Assembly (NCBI GenBank): GCA_964452635.1 | Contig: CAYVMP010000004.1 | Coordinates: forward strand, 1-46,147 | Reading direction: 5' to 3' | Length of the DNA: 46,147 nt | Origin: CAYVMP01 sp964452635 | Lineage (GTDB): Bacteria; Patescibacteriota; Minisyncoccia; Phycocordibacterales; DATDWN01 | Part shown: in pieces, positions 32,040 through 41,102 of the stretch | Numbering within the stretch: the stretch's first letter is position 1 | How the letters are laid out: each line of letters opens with the position of its first letter | Notes under the pieces: generated by a model | What the model saw: the letters and a program-made list of their open reading frames with translations, nothing else | What the model was told of the DNA's origin: nothing | Databases searched by the model: none | Translations under genes and position numbers: made by a program

Positions 32040-32780
32040 ATGAAAAAAATAATAAAAAATATTGGTCTCGCAATCCACGAAATAGGTAGACTCATACTCA
32101 AAATAGGCTTTGGGATCATGAGTCTTTCAAAATATATATACCGACCGGCGCGCGAAATCGAAAGTGCAAGAATTATTGCACGAGATAAATATTGGCACTC
32201 AATACATGGAGATACAACTCTACGATTTGATTATCCACTCACACACACATCCGTGATTTTTGATCTTGGTGGATATCATGCTGAATGGGCAATCGAAATG
32301 CTTGCCCGATACAATCCAGAACATATATATATATTTGAACCTGTGGAAGAATTTTTTAAATATATACAAAATAGATTCAAAAAAAATGAAAAGATTCATG
32401 TTTTTCATTTTGGTCTTGGTGCAAAAAATAGTACTGAAAAAATTTCTGTTGAAACAGCGTCTAGCTCAATATATAAAGCAGATATTGGACCAAAAGAAGA
32501 AATAGAAATTGTTGATATTAAAAATTTCTTCGAAACAAAACATATTGGAAATATCGATCTTATGAAAATAAATATTGAAGGCGGAGAATACGATCTACTT
32601 GATCGACTTATTACAACAGGCCTTGTAGGAAAAATTGATAACATCCAAGTACAATTTCACGAATTTGTACCAAATGCAAAGGAAAGAATGCAAAATATTC
32701 AGAAAAAACTTTCAAAAACTCATACTCCTACATACCAATATGAATTTATATGGGAAAATTGGAAACGAAACAACGTATGA
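32040..32780 (+). CDS. FkbM family methyltransferase
   Basis: The 246-residue protein has SVIFDLGGYHAEW as the SAM motif, IYIFEPV, and IDLMKINIEGGEYDLL, which match FkbM methyltransferases. An N-terminal amphipathic basic helix (residues 1-35) may contact the membrane. It is more distant from the FkbM protein at 26137 than a duplicate would be. It probably O-methylates a sugar of the fucose-containing glycan. Its stop codon overlaps the start of the fucosyltransferase gene (ATGA at 32777). Confidence 0.85.
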   Translation: MKKIIKNIGLAIHEIGRLILKIGFGIMSLSKYIYRPAREIESARIIARDKYWHSIHGDTTLRFDYPLTHTSVIFDLGGYHAEWAIEMLARYNPEHIYIFEPVEEFFKYIQNRFKKNEKIHVFHFGLGAKNSTEKISVETASSSIYKADIGPKEEIEIVDIKNFFETKHIGNIDLMKINIEGGEYDLLDRLITTGLVGKIDNIQVQFHEFVPNAKERMQNIQKKLSKTHTPTYQYEFIWENWKRNNV

Positions 32781-33523
32781 TTATTACCAAACTATCAGGA
32801 GGAATCGGCAACCAATTGTTTCAATATGCAGCAGGTTTTGCTCGTGCTATCAAAGAACATACGACCTTTAAAATCGATACACATTGGTACGCATCACAAA
32901 ACAAACGAGCATTCTCACTCAATCATTTTTCAATCACTGCACCCGAGGCACACATACTAGAAATATTCTTTACTAAATACACACGAAAAAATTCATACCT
33001 TACAGACTATTTTCAAGACATATCATACTTCGAACACAGTGAAGAAGCTCTACGCAAAGAATTTAGACTCAAAGAACCCCTGCAAAACAAGTATCCCGAA
33101 ATAGTCCACGATATTACACATACAGAAAGTGTCTCTGTCCACGTACGACGCACAGACTACATCGACAAACAACATCGCTACATCATCCTCACACCGGAGT
33201 ACTATATACATGCAATGAACCACATCCTGTCTCAAAAACCAGATGCGGTATTTTATTTCTTTTCAGATGATATCGAGTGGGTAAAGAAAAACTTACACAT
33301 ACCGGAAAAAACGGTTTTTGTATCAGGTAAACACTATGCGGATTATGAGGAACTCGGTTTTATGTCACTCTGCAAACACAACATCACTGCAAACTCAACA
33401 TTTTCGTGGTGGGGAGCATGGCTCAATACATACAAAGAAAAAATTATCATTACTCCCAAAAAATGGTTTACTGATGAGGCAGATCAATATATTTCAATAC
33501 CAAAATCATGGATACACATGTAA
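32777..33523 (+). CDS. GT11 alpha-1,2-fucosyltransferase
   Basis: This 248-residue protein has the GT11 signatures LSGGIGNQLFQYAAG at the N-terminus, SVHVRRTDY (donor-binding HxRRxDY), FYFFSDDIEWV and ITANSTFSWWGAWL. It transfers L-fucose from GDP-fucose, which the gmd and fcl products can make. It is somewhat shorter than the usual 280-300 residues, mostly in the first half. The start is ATG 32777, overlapping the FkbM stop; the longer frame from 32750 lies inside that gene. The next gene overlaps its end by 16 nt. Confidence 0.92.
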   Translation: MIITKLSGGIGNQLFQYAAGFARAIKEHTTFKIDTHWYASQNKRAFSLNHFSITAPEAHILEIFFTKYTRKNSYLTDYFQDISYFEHSEEALRKEFRLKEPLQNKYPEIVHDITHTESVSVHVRRTDYIDKQHRYIILTPEYYIHAMNHILSQKPDAVFYFFSDDIEWVKKNLHIPEKTVFVSGKHYADYEELGFMSLCKHNITANSTFSWWGAWLNTYKEKIIITPKKWFTDEADQYISIPKSWIHM

Positions 33524-34569
33524 TACACACAAAAAAATCCCCCGCTATTAGTGTCGTAATGCCTATTTATAATAGCGAAGCATATATCAAAGAAGCGATT
33601 GATAGCATCCTCGCGCAAACATTTACTGATTTCGAATTTATTATCATAGACGATGGTTCTTCTGATAACGGATTCGCCATTGCCAAATCGTATACTGATC
33701 CACGAATCATAGCGGTCAAAAATGAACATAATATTGGACTTGCACTATCCATCAACCGTGGCATTGATATGTCTCGTGGTAGATACATTGCTCGAATGGA
33801 TCAAGACGACATAAGCCTTCCCGACCGATTCAGCAAACAATACACATACATGGAATCGCATCCCGATATCGCCATTTTAGGTGCATGGGCACTGACATTT
33901 GGCTCCGGCACACATACACCAATCACCCATCCTACCGACCCAAAGGAACTCAAAGTAAATCTACTCTTCAGAACATCCCTTGTGCACCCAACAATCTTCA
34001 TACGCACAGAATTCCTAAAAAAATACGCCATACGGTACGGCCACATGGAAAACAATAAAACTGTTGGATACATTGAGGACTATGATTTCTACACACGATG
34101 TTCGCAATACGGCAACATCGCAAATCTTGGAGAGGTACTCCTCTACTATCGAAGACATGCTCAACAAACTTCAGTCGAGAAACGTGATATTCAGATTAAA
34201 TACGCACAGGAAATAATCAAACGACAACTTCAGTACATGGGAATCAAACCGACTCCAGAAGAACTGCATACAATGGTATCCATCAAACGATATCTGTATT
34301 TAGATAATCCAGATTCCCCTACCAGACTTAATCCCCTCCTTGTAAAAATCAGGGACGCAAATCTAACTACTCATACATATTCTCAAAAAGCATTAGAGAA
34401 AATACTCGGCGATATCTGGCTCGATACTTCAATCGCATACTACTCCCACAACAAACGTGATATGTGGAATGTGTTCACTCACGGAAATGCCCGAACATGG
34501 GTCGTGTATAATCTCAAAAATCTCTACCGCATAGGGAAATTGTATCTGCGTCATATAGGAATTATTTAA
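33508..34569 (+). CDS. GT2 family glycosyltransferase
   Basis: The 353-residue protein has a typical GT-A domain: ISVVMPIYNSEAYIKEAIDSILAQ, FIIIDDGSSD, NIGLALSINRGI, and ARMDQDD as the metal-binding DxD. The C-terminal 130 residues are basic and helical. It overlaps the fucosyltransferase gene by 16 nt, so the two are coupled. The last codons and stop lie inside the left arm of a 202-bp palindrome. It is the final plus-strand gene of this operon. Confidence 0.9.
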   Translation: MDTHVIHTKKSPAISVVMPIYNSEAYIKEAIDSILAQTFTDFEFIIIDDGSSDNGFAIAKSYTDPRIIAVKNEHNIGLALSINRGIDMSRGRYIARMDQDDISLPDRFSKQYTYMESHPDIAILGAWALTFGSGTHTPITHPTDPKELKVNLLFRTSLVHPTIFIRTEFLKKYAIRYGHMENNKTVGYIEDYDFYTRCSQYGNIANLGEVLLYYRRHAQQTSVEKRDIQIKYAQEIIKRQLQYMGIKPTPEELHTMVSIKRYLYLDNPDSPTRLNPLLVKIRDANLTTHTYSQKALEKILGDIWLDTSIAYYSHNKRDMWNVFTHGNARTWVVYNLKNLYRIGKLYLRHIGII

Positions 34570-34763
34570 GATAAAAAATCTTTTTCGAACTAATATATTT
34601 CTGGCACATCGCGCAGGAACTTAGAAAACAACAATGTTCGAGTGATGGGAACACGAGAACATGCTTTGTTTTCTTGAGTTCCGAGCGTGAGGAAAATTTT
34701 CACCAGAAAATTATTCTGGTGACAGAAATGTATTAGAGAGAGAAAATTTTTTATCTTAAATAA
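34562..34763. mobile_element. 202-bp imperfect palindrome, MITE-like
   Basis: The ends are 18-bp perfect inverted copies of TTATTTAAGATAAAAAAT (34562-34579 and 34746-34763). The similarity continues inward: CTAATAnATTTCTGnCAC and then GGAACT, AGAAAACAA, ATGTTC in both arms, meeting near 34643-34655. The right arm has an extra 27-nt segment that forms its own hairpin (TCACCAGAA with TTCTGGTGA, 34700-34722). No reading frame is present. The stop codons of both convergent genes lie in the end repeats. It may be a miniature inverted-repeat element, or a very large bidirectional terminator. No target-site duplication was identified. Confidence 0.6.
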
Positions 34764-36465
34764 CTTTATACACAAATATTCCATTCGCTTCGTACACAGA
34801 CTGTAACCCTTTCATTGTTTTCACTTTCCACTGCGGATCTTTCACACTATCCCACACGATATAATCAACTTTGTATTTTTTGAGTTGTGGCAGTAAATCA
34901 TTTTTTTGTATTCCGTGAGCTTCTGCAACGATACCGTCAATAACAGACGCTGGTATCATTTCTGTATTATCGACTGGCTGCCCGAGTAATTTTCTAATTC
35001 TATTTTTACTTCCAGTATGACCGTACTCGTTTATATAGTACCCACCGAACACAAACCGTTGACGGAGCAATACGTGGTCACGATTAATTGAATCAAAATA
35101 GTGACTCAGTATAAACCTGTTTTTCACCTCTTCGTTTCTCATAAAGAACAGTATCGAAAATGGATTATAAAATACATTGAGCGATGTATACACGGGTATA
35201 AAATAACTCAGATCATTACCCGAATACACCACATCATCTTTCCCTGCATTGTGGTTGAGCCACTCGAGTACTGGTGCATAATTTTGAAAATACATCTCAC
35301 CTTCTGTATATGTCATCTGCTGTGCGATCAGTTTTTGAATACCAACACACGCATACACAATGACCACACCACACAAAACTACATATATTATTTTAATTGT
35401 ACGCTGAGAATATCTATGTATAACTGAATGCAAAAGATACATTACTGATATAAACAACCACACCATGTTACCGAGAAAATAGTGACTTGAAAACTCTAGA
35501 TTTTTGCCTGTGATAATGTGTTGGTTGGTTGCAATCACTGTCGCACACACACCAGAAAAAAGGAGAATGCTCGTGGTGTTAATGTGTATTATTTTCTTCC
35601 AGTAGAGCAAAGCAAATAGGAATACAACACAAGACGCACATACGACTGTATCTAACCCCGATGGGAAATGTGTATTAATGAGACCGACACGTGCAAGTGT
35701 TTCGGTATATTCAGGTAACTGTGAACTTCGAAAGAGCGAAATGAAATACGGGATTCCAATACAGAAACCACCGAGAATAATAAATATTATCTTTTTTGAA
35801 AAAACTATTCTCTCACCATGAAGATGTTCATTGAGAAACACTCCTCCCGCGTACAGCGAAAGAAGCACTGCATAGAATGTCCAATAATACGGGTAGATAT
35901 GGAAAAGTAATCCGAACGATACAGAAGATAGAAATACATATCGAGTTTTATGTGTGTGTATGTGTAGAAGGAGAAACAATGGCACCAAGAGCCAAAATAC
36001 GAAGTTCAATCCCGGACTTGGTAGTCGAATAAAGGTTGTTGGAAATAGACCAAGAAATAAAAAAGTGGTCGCCAATACACTCCACCGACGCGACTCAGTA
36101 AGCATGTACAAAATACTATACGTCAATAGAACCAAGATCGTTACGAGGAAGAAAGTCCATATAATAAACCCAACTGGAACGGAGACTCCAAGCCACTGTA
36201 CTCCCTGTGCCAGTATGTAGTCGGGTACCCAAAACTGCATTGGAAATCCATCCTTGTATTCGTAGAGATATGGGTTAGAAAGGTACGTGTGACCGTCTAA
36301 TACGTCTTTTACGCGTGCTTCATAGTAGATAGCGTCATCTGTTGCTCCCCGATAAATCTGGGCAAACTGTGGCATTATACGTGGGGCAAAATACTGAGGG
36401 AGAGACGATAGACACCCAACACAGAGTGCAATGATAATAATGAGGTAATGTTTACGAAATATCAT
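34756..36465 (-). CDS. Polytopic membrane protein, probable GT-C glycosyltransferase
   Basis: The 569-residue protein has roughly 11-12 transmembrane helices in residues 5-390 and a soluble C-terminal part of about 180 residues. The first extracellular loop has ATDDAIYYEARVKDVLDG, with acidic residues where GT-C enzymes such as ArnT and oligosaccharyltransferases have their catalytic aspartates. The C-terminal part contains EWLNHNAGKDDVVYSGND and YKVDYIVWDS, as in PMT-type membrane mannosyltransferases. It probably uses a lipid-linked sugar donor. It is a single convergent gene whose stop lies in the 202-bp palindrome. Family assignment is by general pattern, so it could be an unknown membrane protein. 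Confidence 0.65.
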   Translation of the reverse strand: MIFRKHYLIIIIALCVGCLSSLPQYFAPRIMPQFAQIYRGATDDAIYYEARVKDVLDGHTYLSNPYLYEYKDGFPMQFWVPDYILAQGVQWLGVSVPVGFIIWTFFLVTILVLLTYSILYMLTESRRWSVLATTFLFLGLFPTTFIRLPSPGLNFVFWLLVPLFLLLHIHTHKTRYVFLSSVSFGLLFHIYPYYWTFYAVLLSLYAGGVFLNEHLHGERIVFSKKIIFIILGGFCIGIPYFISLFRSSQLPEYTETLARVGLINTHFPSGLDTVVCASCVVFLFALLYWKKIIHINTTSILLFSGVCATVIATNQHIITGKNLEFSSHYFLGNMVWLFISVMYLLHSVIHRYSQRTIKIIYVVLCGVVIVYACVGIQKLIAQQMTYTEGEMYFQNYAPVLEWLNHNAGKDDVVYSGNDLSYFIPVYTSLNVFYNPFSILFFMRNEEVKNRFILSHYFDSINRDHVLLRQRFVFGGYYINEYGHTGSKNRIRKLLGQPVDNTEMIPASVIDGIVAEAHGIQKNDLLPQLKKYKVDYIVWDSVKDPQWKVKTMKGLQSVYEANGIFVYKVI

Positions 36466-36561
36466 AGAAAGTATGCTCGAATATATGGGATAATCATATC
36501 ATTGAGACTTCTACATAATGTATTGCTTTTTTAATAAAATATGACATAGTGTACACCAGAA

Positions 36562-36568
36562 AGAGGTG
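36562..36568 (+). promoter_or_regulatory. Shine-Dalgarno before the TIM-barrel gene
   Basis: AGAGGTG ends 4 nt before ATG 36573. This is one of the few clear ribosome-binding sites in the window and sets the start. Confidence 0.75.
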
Positions 36569-36572
36569 TAAC

Positions 36573-37481
36573 ATGATAAGACATATGGAGGTTAGCACTA
36601 CAAGTGTACTGTCTCCAAGACGAAATATCTATCTTCCTACGCTCTCTTTGTTTGGGTTACCTTACAAAGAGACGTTTAAAAGAATAAGGGAAGCAGGATT
36701 TAATGGCGCCGAGGTCCTCGTCAATGGATGGAACAGACATCGATTGGGAAAGATTACAGGTATGGCACGTGAAGCAGGGCTGGAGGTAACGTACCACCAG
36801 CCGTGGAGTCTGGATGAAAACAGGACTCATCCTTTCAACCACATTTTGTCGGCCATAGGATATCTGCCTCCAAATGATTACACACTTGAGTGGGTCATGG
36901 AGAACATCCCTGCGAATCGTCGGGTAGTTCTCTACCCAGACAGAATTAAAGAAGAAAACATCAAAAATGAAAGGTGTCTTTTTGGCGGGATCACTAATTA
37001 CTATAAGTGTATCAATATGGCCTACCAAACGACGTCTGTACTCAAAAGAAATGGCGAGTACAAGATGTCGTGGGACGATTTCTTGCTGGATGTTTGCTAC
37101 CGTGGTCTCAGACCCATTGTATTCGACACTCAGCACGTGCTCGAATATTCTTATGATCTAAAAGGGGTTGAAGAGCTAAGGAAATACAGCTCAGAACAAC
37201 TCCTCAGGCAACTCAAAAAAACATGGGAACAAGTTGGTGGTAGTAAAGATCGGGTGGTGGAAATCCACTGGAACGACTGCGACCCTAAACTAGGACATAC
37301 CGGTGGAAGAAATGTTCCCCTCGGAACAGGGATACTGCCGTTGAAGGAGTTTGCAACTTTTTTAAAGGAAAAAGATTGGTGGGGTACAATAGTGCCCGAA
37401 ATTAAACCATCGCTTCCTATCCCCCACAGCGTGGAGTACCTGACACGAGTCAGGGAAACTGTGGAAGAACATTTTAGTTAG
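36573..37481 (+). CDS. Xylose isomerase/AP endonuclease-like TIM-barrel protein
   Basis: The 302-residue protein matches the sugar isomerase-like TIM barrel fold: IYLPTLSLFGLPYKETFKRIREAGFNGAEV at the N-terminus, TYHQPWS, PIVFDTQHV, VEIHWND, GTGILPLKEFATFLKE, and VPEIKPSL at the end. Acidic and histidine residues at the strand ends fit a metal site. Members isomerise or epimerise sugars, or cleave DNA at abasic sites; the substrate is unknown. It is a single-gene unit with its own Shine-Dalgarno and terminator. Its sequence is richer in G and uses CTG, GGG and GTC codons more than neighbours, which hints at transfer. Confidence 0.7.
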   Translation: MIRHMEVSTTSVLSPRRNIYLPTLSLFGLPYKETFKRIREAGFNGAEVLVNGWNRHRLGKITGMAREAGLEVTYHQPWSLDENRTHPFNHILSAIGYLPPNDYTLEWVMENIPANRRVVLYPDRIKEENIKNERCLFGGITNYYKCINMAYQTTSVLKRNGEYKMSWDDFLLDVCYRGLRPIVFDTQHVLEYSYDLKGVEELRKYSSEQLLRQLKKTWEQVGGSKDRVVEIHWNDCDPKLGHTGGRNVPLGTGILPLKEFATFLKEKDWWGTIVPEIKPSLPIPHSVEYLTRVRETVEEHFS

Positions 37482-37490
37482 AGATCAAAC

Positions 37491-37530
37491 GAGCGCCGAC
37501 CACACAGGTCGTGCGCTCTTTCTTTTTATC
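37491..37530 (+). terminator. Terminator of the TIM-barrel gene
   Basis: GAGCGC-CGAC pairs with GTCG-T-GCGCTC (37491-37500 with 37508-37518), a 10-bp stem with one bulge. The loop is CACACAG, followed by TTTCTTTTT on the plus strand. Confidence 0.75.
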
Positions 37531-37545
37531 TACAGTATTACATCC

Positions 37546-39135
37546 TTATTTCTTCCGAGCAATCATAAAAAAGTTATCGTGGGTATTAAGCGGAATATAC
37601 AATCGAGCGAGAAACCCCCATGAGAAAATTTTTTTAAACCATTTCCAAAGGAAAAATCCCTGCCATTTGTAAAGCATTTTAAATATGTATTGAAACGTAA
37701 ATCGCTTACCAATCGTCGTATTGAGTGTAACATCAAAACCATTTTGATTCAGATATTTTGCTAAATTCTCTGCCGAGAAATAATGGAGATGTTCTGGTGG
37801 CACAATCAGATGCCAATGTCGACCAAGTGTCTGCGCGACCATACTGCCCGCATGCGGTGTATTGATCACAACAATCCCTCCTCGCTTGAGTACACGATGC
37901 ACTTCGGCGAGAAATTGTTTTGGATTCTGTACGTGTTCAAGCACATCACAGAGAGTGACCACATCATAGGACTCACTTGGTAACTGCGCACTTTCCAAAT
38001 CCCCTGTTATGATTTTGAGACCACGTGCCCGTCCGATAGACGCTGCATAATCAGACAGTTCAACACCTGTAACATACATACCTCTGTTACGAGCGAGGTT
38101 CATAAAAAACCCAGTCGCAGCACCAACATCTAAAAGTTTCAAACCTTTTATACTATTTTTATTTTTCTTACTCAGATGCTCTGTGATCAAATCGAGATAT
38201 TTCTCAAATGTTGGAATCATTGGTTCTTTGTCTGTATCATAGTCAACATACCCAAATCCATTTTCTGCCCCCGAAAAATATGATTCATCGTAAACATCAA
38301 CAGATGTTGGAAGTGGATACACGAATAAAAACCCACATGCATTACACTGATATACCGAATGGTTATTCTTCCGAGTAAAGAAATTTGTATTTCGACTTTC
38401 GCAGAGCGGACAGAGCACAGAGGATGGAGATATCTGTCTTCGAAGTATCATTCTCCATGGAGCAAGTACACCTTCGTGTATAATATGGTTTGAGATCTTT
38501 GATTCCCCACCTGTTCTGTTTGTAAATGTAATCGGCACTTCTGCAATCTTCACACCCTTTTTAAAAAGTGCGTATTTGAGTTCCATAATGAATGCATATC
38601 CGGATGAAGCAACTGAATCCAAATCAATTGCTTTGAGATATGACATATCGATACAGTTAAATCCACCTGTCATATCCCGCACAGGCATACGCGTAATCGT
38701 ACGAGCATACATATTTCCAAAATACGACAATGCTCGTCTCCACAACTCCCACCCTACTGTCTTCCCCTGTGGTATATATCGTGAACCAATGACGAGACTA
38801 TGTGTTCTACTCGCCTGCACCAAATCCTTGAGTGACTCAGGACTGTGACTCAAATCCGCATCCATCATAATGACATGAGTCGTTTCTGGATCATTCATAG
38901 CCTCCCTAAATCCATGAATATACGCCTTGCCTAACCCCTCCTTCCCCATTCGACTCAACAGCGACACTCGAGGGAAATTTTCTGAAAGAGTGCGTACGAT
39001 ATCAGCCGTACCATCTGGAGAGTTGTCATCAATCACCGTGACGTGTAAGTCATCATATCTCTGCATGATTTCAGTCACAACTCGCTCTATATTTTCTGCT
39101 TCATTGTATGTCGGTATGAGAATTCTGTATTTCAT
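37546..39135 (-). CDS. GT2 (DPM1-like) glycosyltransferase fused to a zinc-ribbon SAM methyltransferase
   Basis: Residues 1 to about 235 of this 529-residue protein are a polyprenol-phosphate mannosyltransferase-like GT2 domain: MKYRILIPTYNEAENI, TVIDDNSPDGTADIV, MDADLSHSPES and RDMTGGFNCI. Residues about 245-280 form a zinc ribbon (CPLC and CNAC). Residues about 300-470 are a class I methyltransferase with LLDVGAATGFFM, VTLCDVLEHV and LKRGGIVVINTPH. The fusion may transfer a sugar to a lipid carrier and methylate a sugar or lipid. The start is ATG 39135, which overlaps the stop of the upstream gene (ATGA). It is the last gene of the six-gene operon from 44117. Confidence 0.87.
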   Translation of the reverse strand: MKYRILIPTYNEAENIERVVTEIMQRYDDLHVTVIDDNSPDGTADIVRTLSENFPRVSLLSRMGKEGLGKAYIHGFREAMNDPETTHVIMMDADLSHSPESLKDLVQASRTHSLVIGSRYIPQGKTVGWELWRRALSYFGNMYARTITRMPVRDMTGGFNCIDMSYLKAIDLDSVASSGYAFIMELKYALFKKGVKIAEVPITFTNRTGGESKISNHIIHEGVLAPWRMILRRQISPSSVLCPLCESRNTNFFTRKNNHSVYQCNACGFLFVYPLPTSVDVYDESYFSGAENGFGYVDYDTDKEPMIPTFEKYLDLITEHLSKKNKNSIKGLKLLDVGAATGFFMNLARNRGMYVTGVELSDYAASIGRARGLKIITGDLESAQLPSESYDVVTLCDVLEHVQNPKQFLAEVHRVLKRGGIVVINTPHAGSMVAQTLGRHWHLIVPPEHLHYFSAENLAKYLNQNGFDVTLNTTIGKRFTFQYIFKMLYKWQGFFLWKWFKKIFSWGFLARLYIPLNTHDNFFMIARKK

Positions 39136-40268
39136 ATCTCTGATTGTATAAATTTCAAAATATTTTCCGCACGCTTCTTCCATGTATACTTTTCAACAAC
39201 CTCACGATATGCATTTTCTGCAATACGCTCTGCCCGCTTCGTGTCAGTCGTTAAGGCAACAACAGCATCCGCAAGTGCACATGGATCACTCGGTGGCACA
39301 AACACCGCAATCTCATCTGGCACAAGCACCTCTCGAAGTGACGGTAGGTCAGTCACAACCATTGGTCGAAGAGAAGCCATATACTCAAATATTTTAAGTG
39401 GTGACATAAAATAGCGGTAGTGTTCAACATCTGGAAACGGTGCAACAAGCACATTACACACCTGTGCATATACAGAGATTTCCTTGTGAGGAACTTTACC
39501 CACGAACACAACTCGCTCTTCCACTCCACACTGCCGTGCGTATAGAGTGTAAAATTCAACATCTTTTTTCTCGCCACCAACAACATACAGCATGTAGTCT
39601 GCCGGCAAGGTACTTAGAGATTCAATCGCAGTAGATACACCCTTTTCCTGACCCATTGTTTTCAAAGTTCCAATATATCCAATGATGTAGCCAGTGTGAG
39701 AAATATTTAAGGCACTTCGAGCTGACTGAATGGAGAGTTTTTCTTTAAAATCAGTCAATCTCACAGCATCAGGAGCAATAAAAACATGTGATACAGAAAC
39801 ACCTAATCCAACGATTTTTTCTTTGATAAATGATGTAAGTACAACAATTCCCCCAACTGTTCTGAAGACAAAGTTTTCAATAATATTTGTTTTTTTTGAG
39901 AACGAATGTCGTTCAATATATACTCGGCGAAAAAATGGGCTCAGATATATTTCTCGTGTGTACAAAACATCATATCGCATGAACCACAGATATACGCGCG
40001 CTGATATGAGAAATGATATAAATCGTATCCAATACAGAACAACACTACCGTGGCCAGAAAATAAATCGACATACGGCAACTCAACTATTTTAAATGTTTT
40101 GTGTACATTATAAAACTCAAATGGATTTCCTTGACCTAACTTTCTTTTTGGCACTATCAAAACAACTTTCGCACTATTTTCTGCAAATGCCTCACACATA
40201 CTCATGACTTGGACTGTTTGTGCCCATCCATCAAACAATGCAATATTGGCCAAGTATACTAATTTCAT
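39132..40268 (-). CDS. GT4 family glycosyltransferase
   Basis: The 378-residue GT-B protein has IIGYIGTLKTMGQEKGV, VVFVGKVPHKEI, and the GT4 donor site PLKIFEYMASLRPMVVTDLPSLREV near residues 285-310, with E at the expected position. The N-terminal domain reads VYLANIALFDGWAQTVQVM. It uses a nucleotide-sugar donor that is not identifiable. It begins 15 nt after the gene at 40284 and overlaps the next gene by 4 nt. Its arginine codons are mainly CGN, unlike the DegT gene in the same operon. Confidence 0.9.
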   Translation of the reverse strand: MKLVYLANIALFDGWAQTVQVMSMCEAFAENSAKVVLIVPKRKLGQGNPFEFYNVHKTFKIVELPYVDLFSGHGSVVLYWIRFISFLISARVYLWFMRYDVLYTREIYLSPFFRRVYIERHSFSKKTNIIENFVFRTVGGIVVLTSFIKEKIVGLGVSVSHVFIAPDAVRLTDFKEKLSIQSARSALNISHTGYIIGYIGTLKTMGQEKGVSTAIESLSTLPADYMLYVVGGEKKDVEFYTLYARQCGVEERVVFVGKVPHKEISVYAQVCNVLVAPFPDVEHYRYFMSPLKIFEYMASLRPMVVTDLPSLREVLVPDEIAVFVPPSDPCALADAVVALTTDTKRAERIAENAYREVVEKYTWKKRAENILKFIQSEI

Positions 40269-40283
40269 ACAGAATAATAGAAT

Positions 40284-41102
40284 TTATTTCTTATACATTT
40301 TCTCAACTTCATCGAGACCTTTTTCTTCTTCAGCAGTATTACTCTTCTCAGTTTTAAATATATACCCTCGCTCACCCTCCAAACAATATTTACTCATACG
40401 ATAATATTCTGATAGAGATTTCACTCTGTTTGTTAAATTATTTTTATCGACAAAATCTTTTATAGCTCTATCGTTTTCATTCCATTCAGATATTTCTTTG
40501 AGATCAGTAGGTGAATCAAACTTCCCTTCACGAGTAAGTTTTACCCTAGATAGGTCAAAACTACCACCAAGCTTGTCCATCATTTCCCGTGTGAAAAACT
40601 CAAAAGAACCTCGGGCAGAAAAAGGTTTTGGTAGACGAAACCACTGTCTCAACCTTCTTTGTGCACTACCCGTAGAATTTGTCAAAATCAGCCAATCATC
40701 TTGAGGCAAAATATCTATAAAAACTTGATCTGTTAAAATCACATTGTCATCGTGAGTAAAAAGAAATTTATCATATTTTTTATAATCATTTTTTTCTAAC
40801 CACTGGTTTATACAACCCCAATCTCCCATAGTATTCGGTTCAAGAACATACTTCCACCCCAACGCTTCTATCTCTGCAACATTGGCAACTTTCTTATATA
40901 AAATTCTGTCATACAACTCACGACGTGTATAACCCAACTTTGGTAAAGTTTCTTTCTTTTCTTGCTCTGAATAGGAAGGGTCTCTGTGAGACACAACAAA
41001 CATCTCTACCTCCCACCCAGCAGGTATTTTCTGCTTAGCAATTTGTTCATAAAAAGTGATGGGAAAATGCCAACCGCTTGCAACTACAGCTATTTTTTTC
41101 AT
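40284..41102 (-). CDS. GT-A-like protein of unknown specificity
   Basis: This 272-residue protein is not clearly recognised. It begins with KKIAVVASGWHFPITFYEQI and has NDYKKYDKFLFTHDDNVILTD, where the HDDN stretch resembles the metal-binding DxD of GT-A glycosyltransferases. It lies within an operon of glycosyltransferases and methyltransferases, overlapping the upstream methyltransferase gene by 4 nt, so a role in glycan assembly is likely. There are no membrane helices or signal peptide. The C-terminal tail (EEEKGLDEVEKMYKK) is highly charged. Confidence 0.6.
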   Translation of the reverse strand: MKKIAVVASGWHFPITFYEQIAKQKIPAGWEVEMFVVSHRDPSYSEQEKKETLPKLGYTRRELYDRILYKKVANVAEIEALGWKYVLEPNTMGDWGCINQWLEKNDYKKYDKFLFTHDDNVILTDQVFIDILPQDDWLILTNSTGSAQRRLRQWFRLPKPFSARGSFEFFTREMMDKLGGSFDLSRVKLTREGKFDSPTDLKEISEWNENDRAIKDFVDKNNLTNRVKSLSEYYRMSKYCLEGERGYIFKTEKSNTAEEEKGLDEVEKMYKK

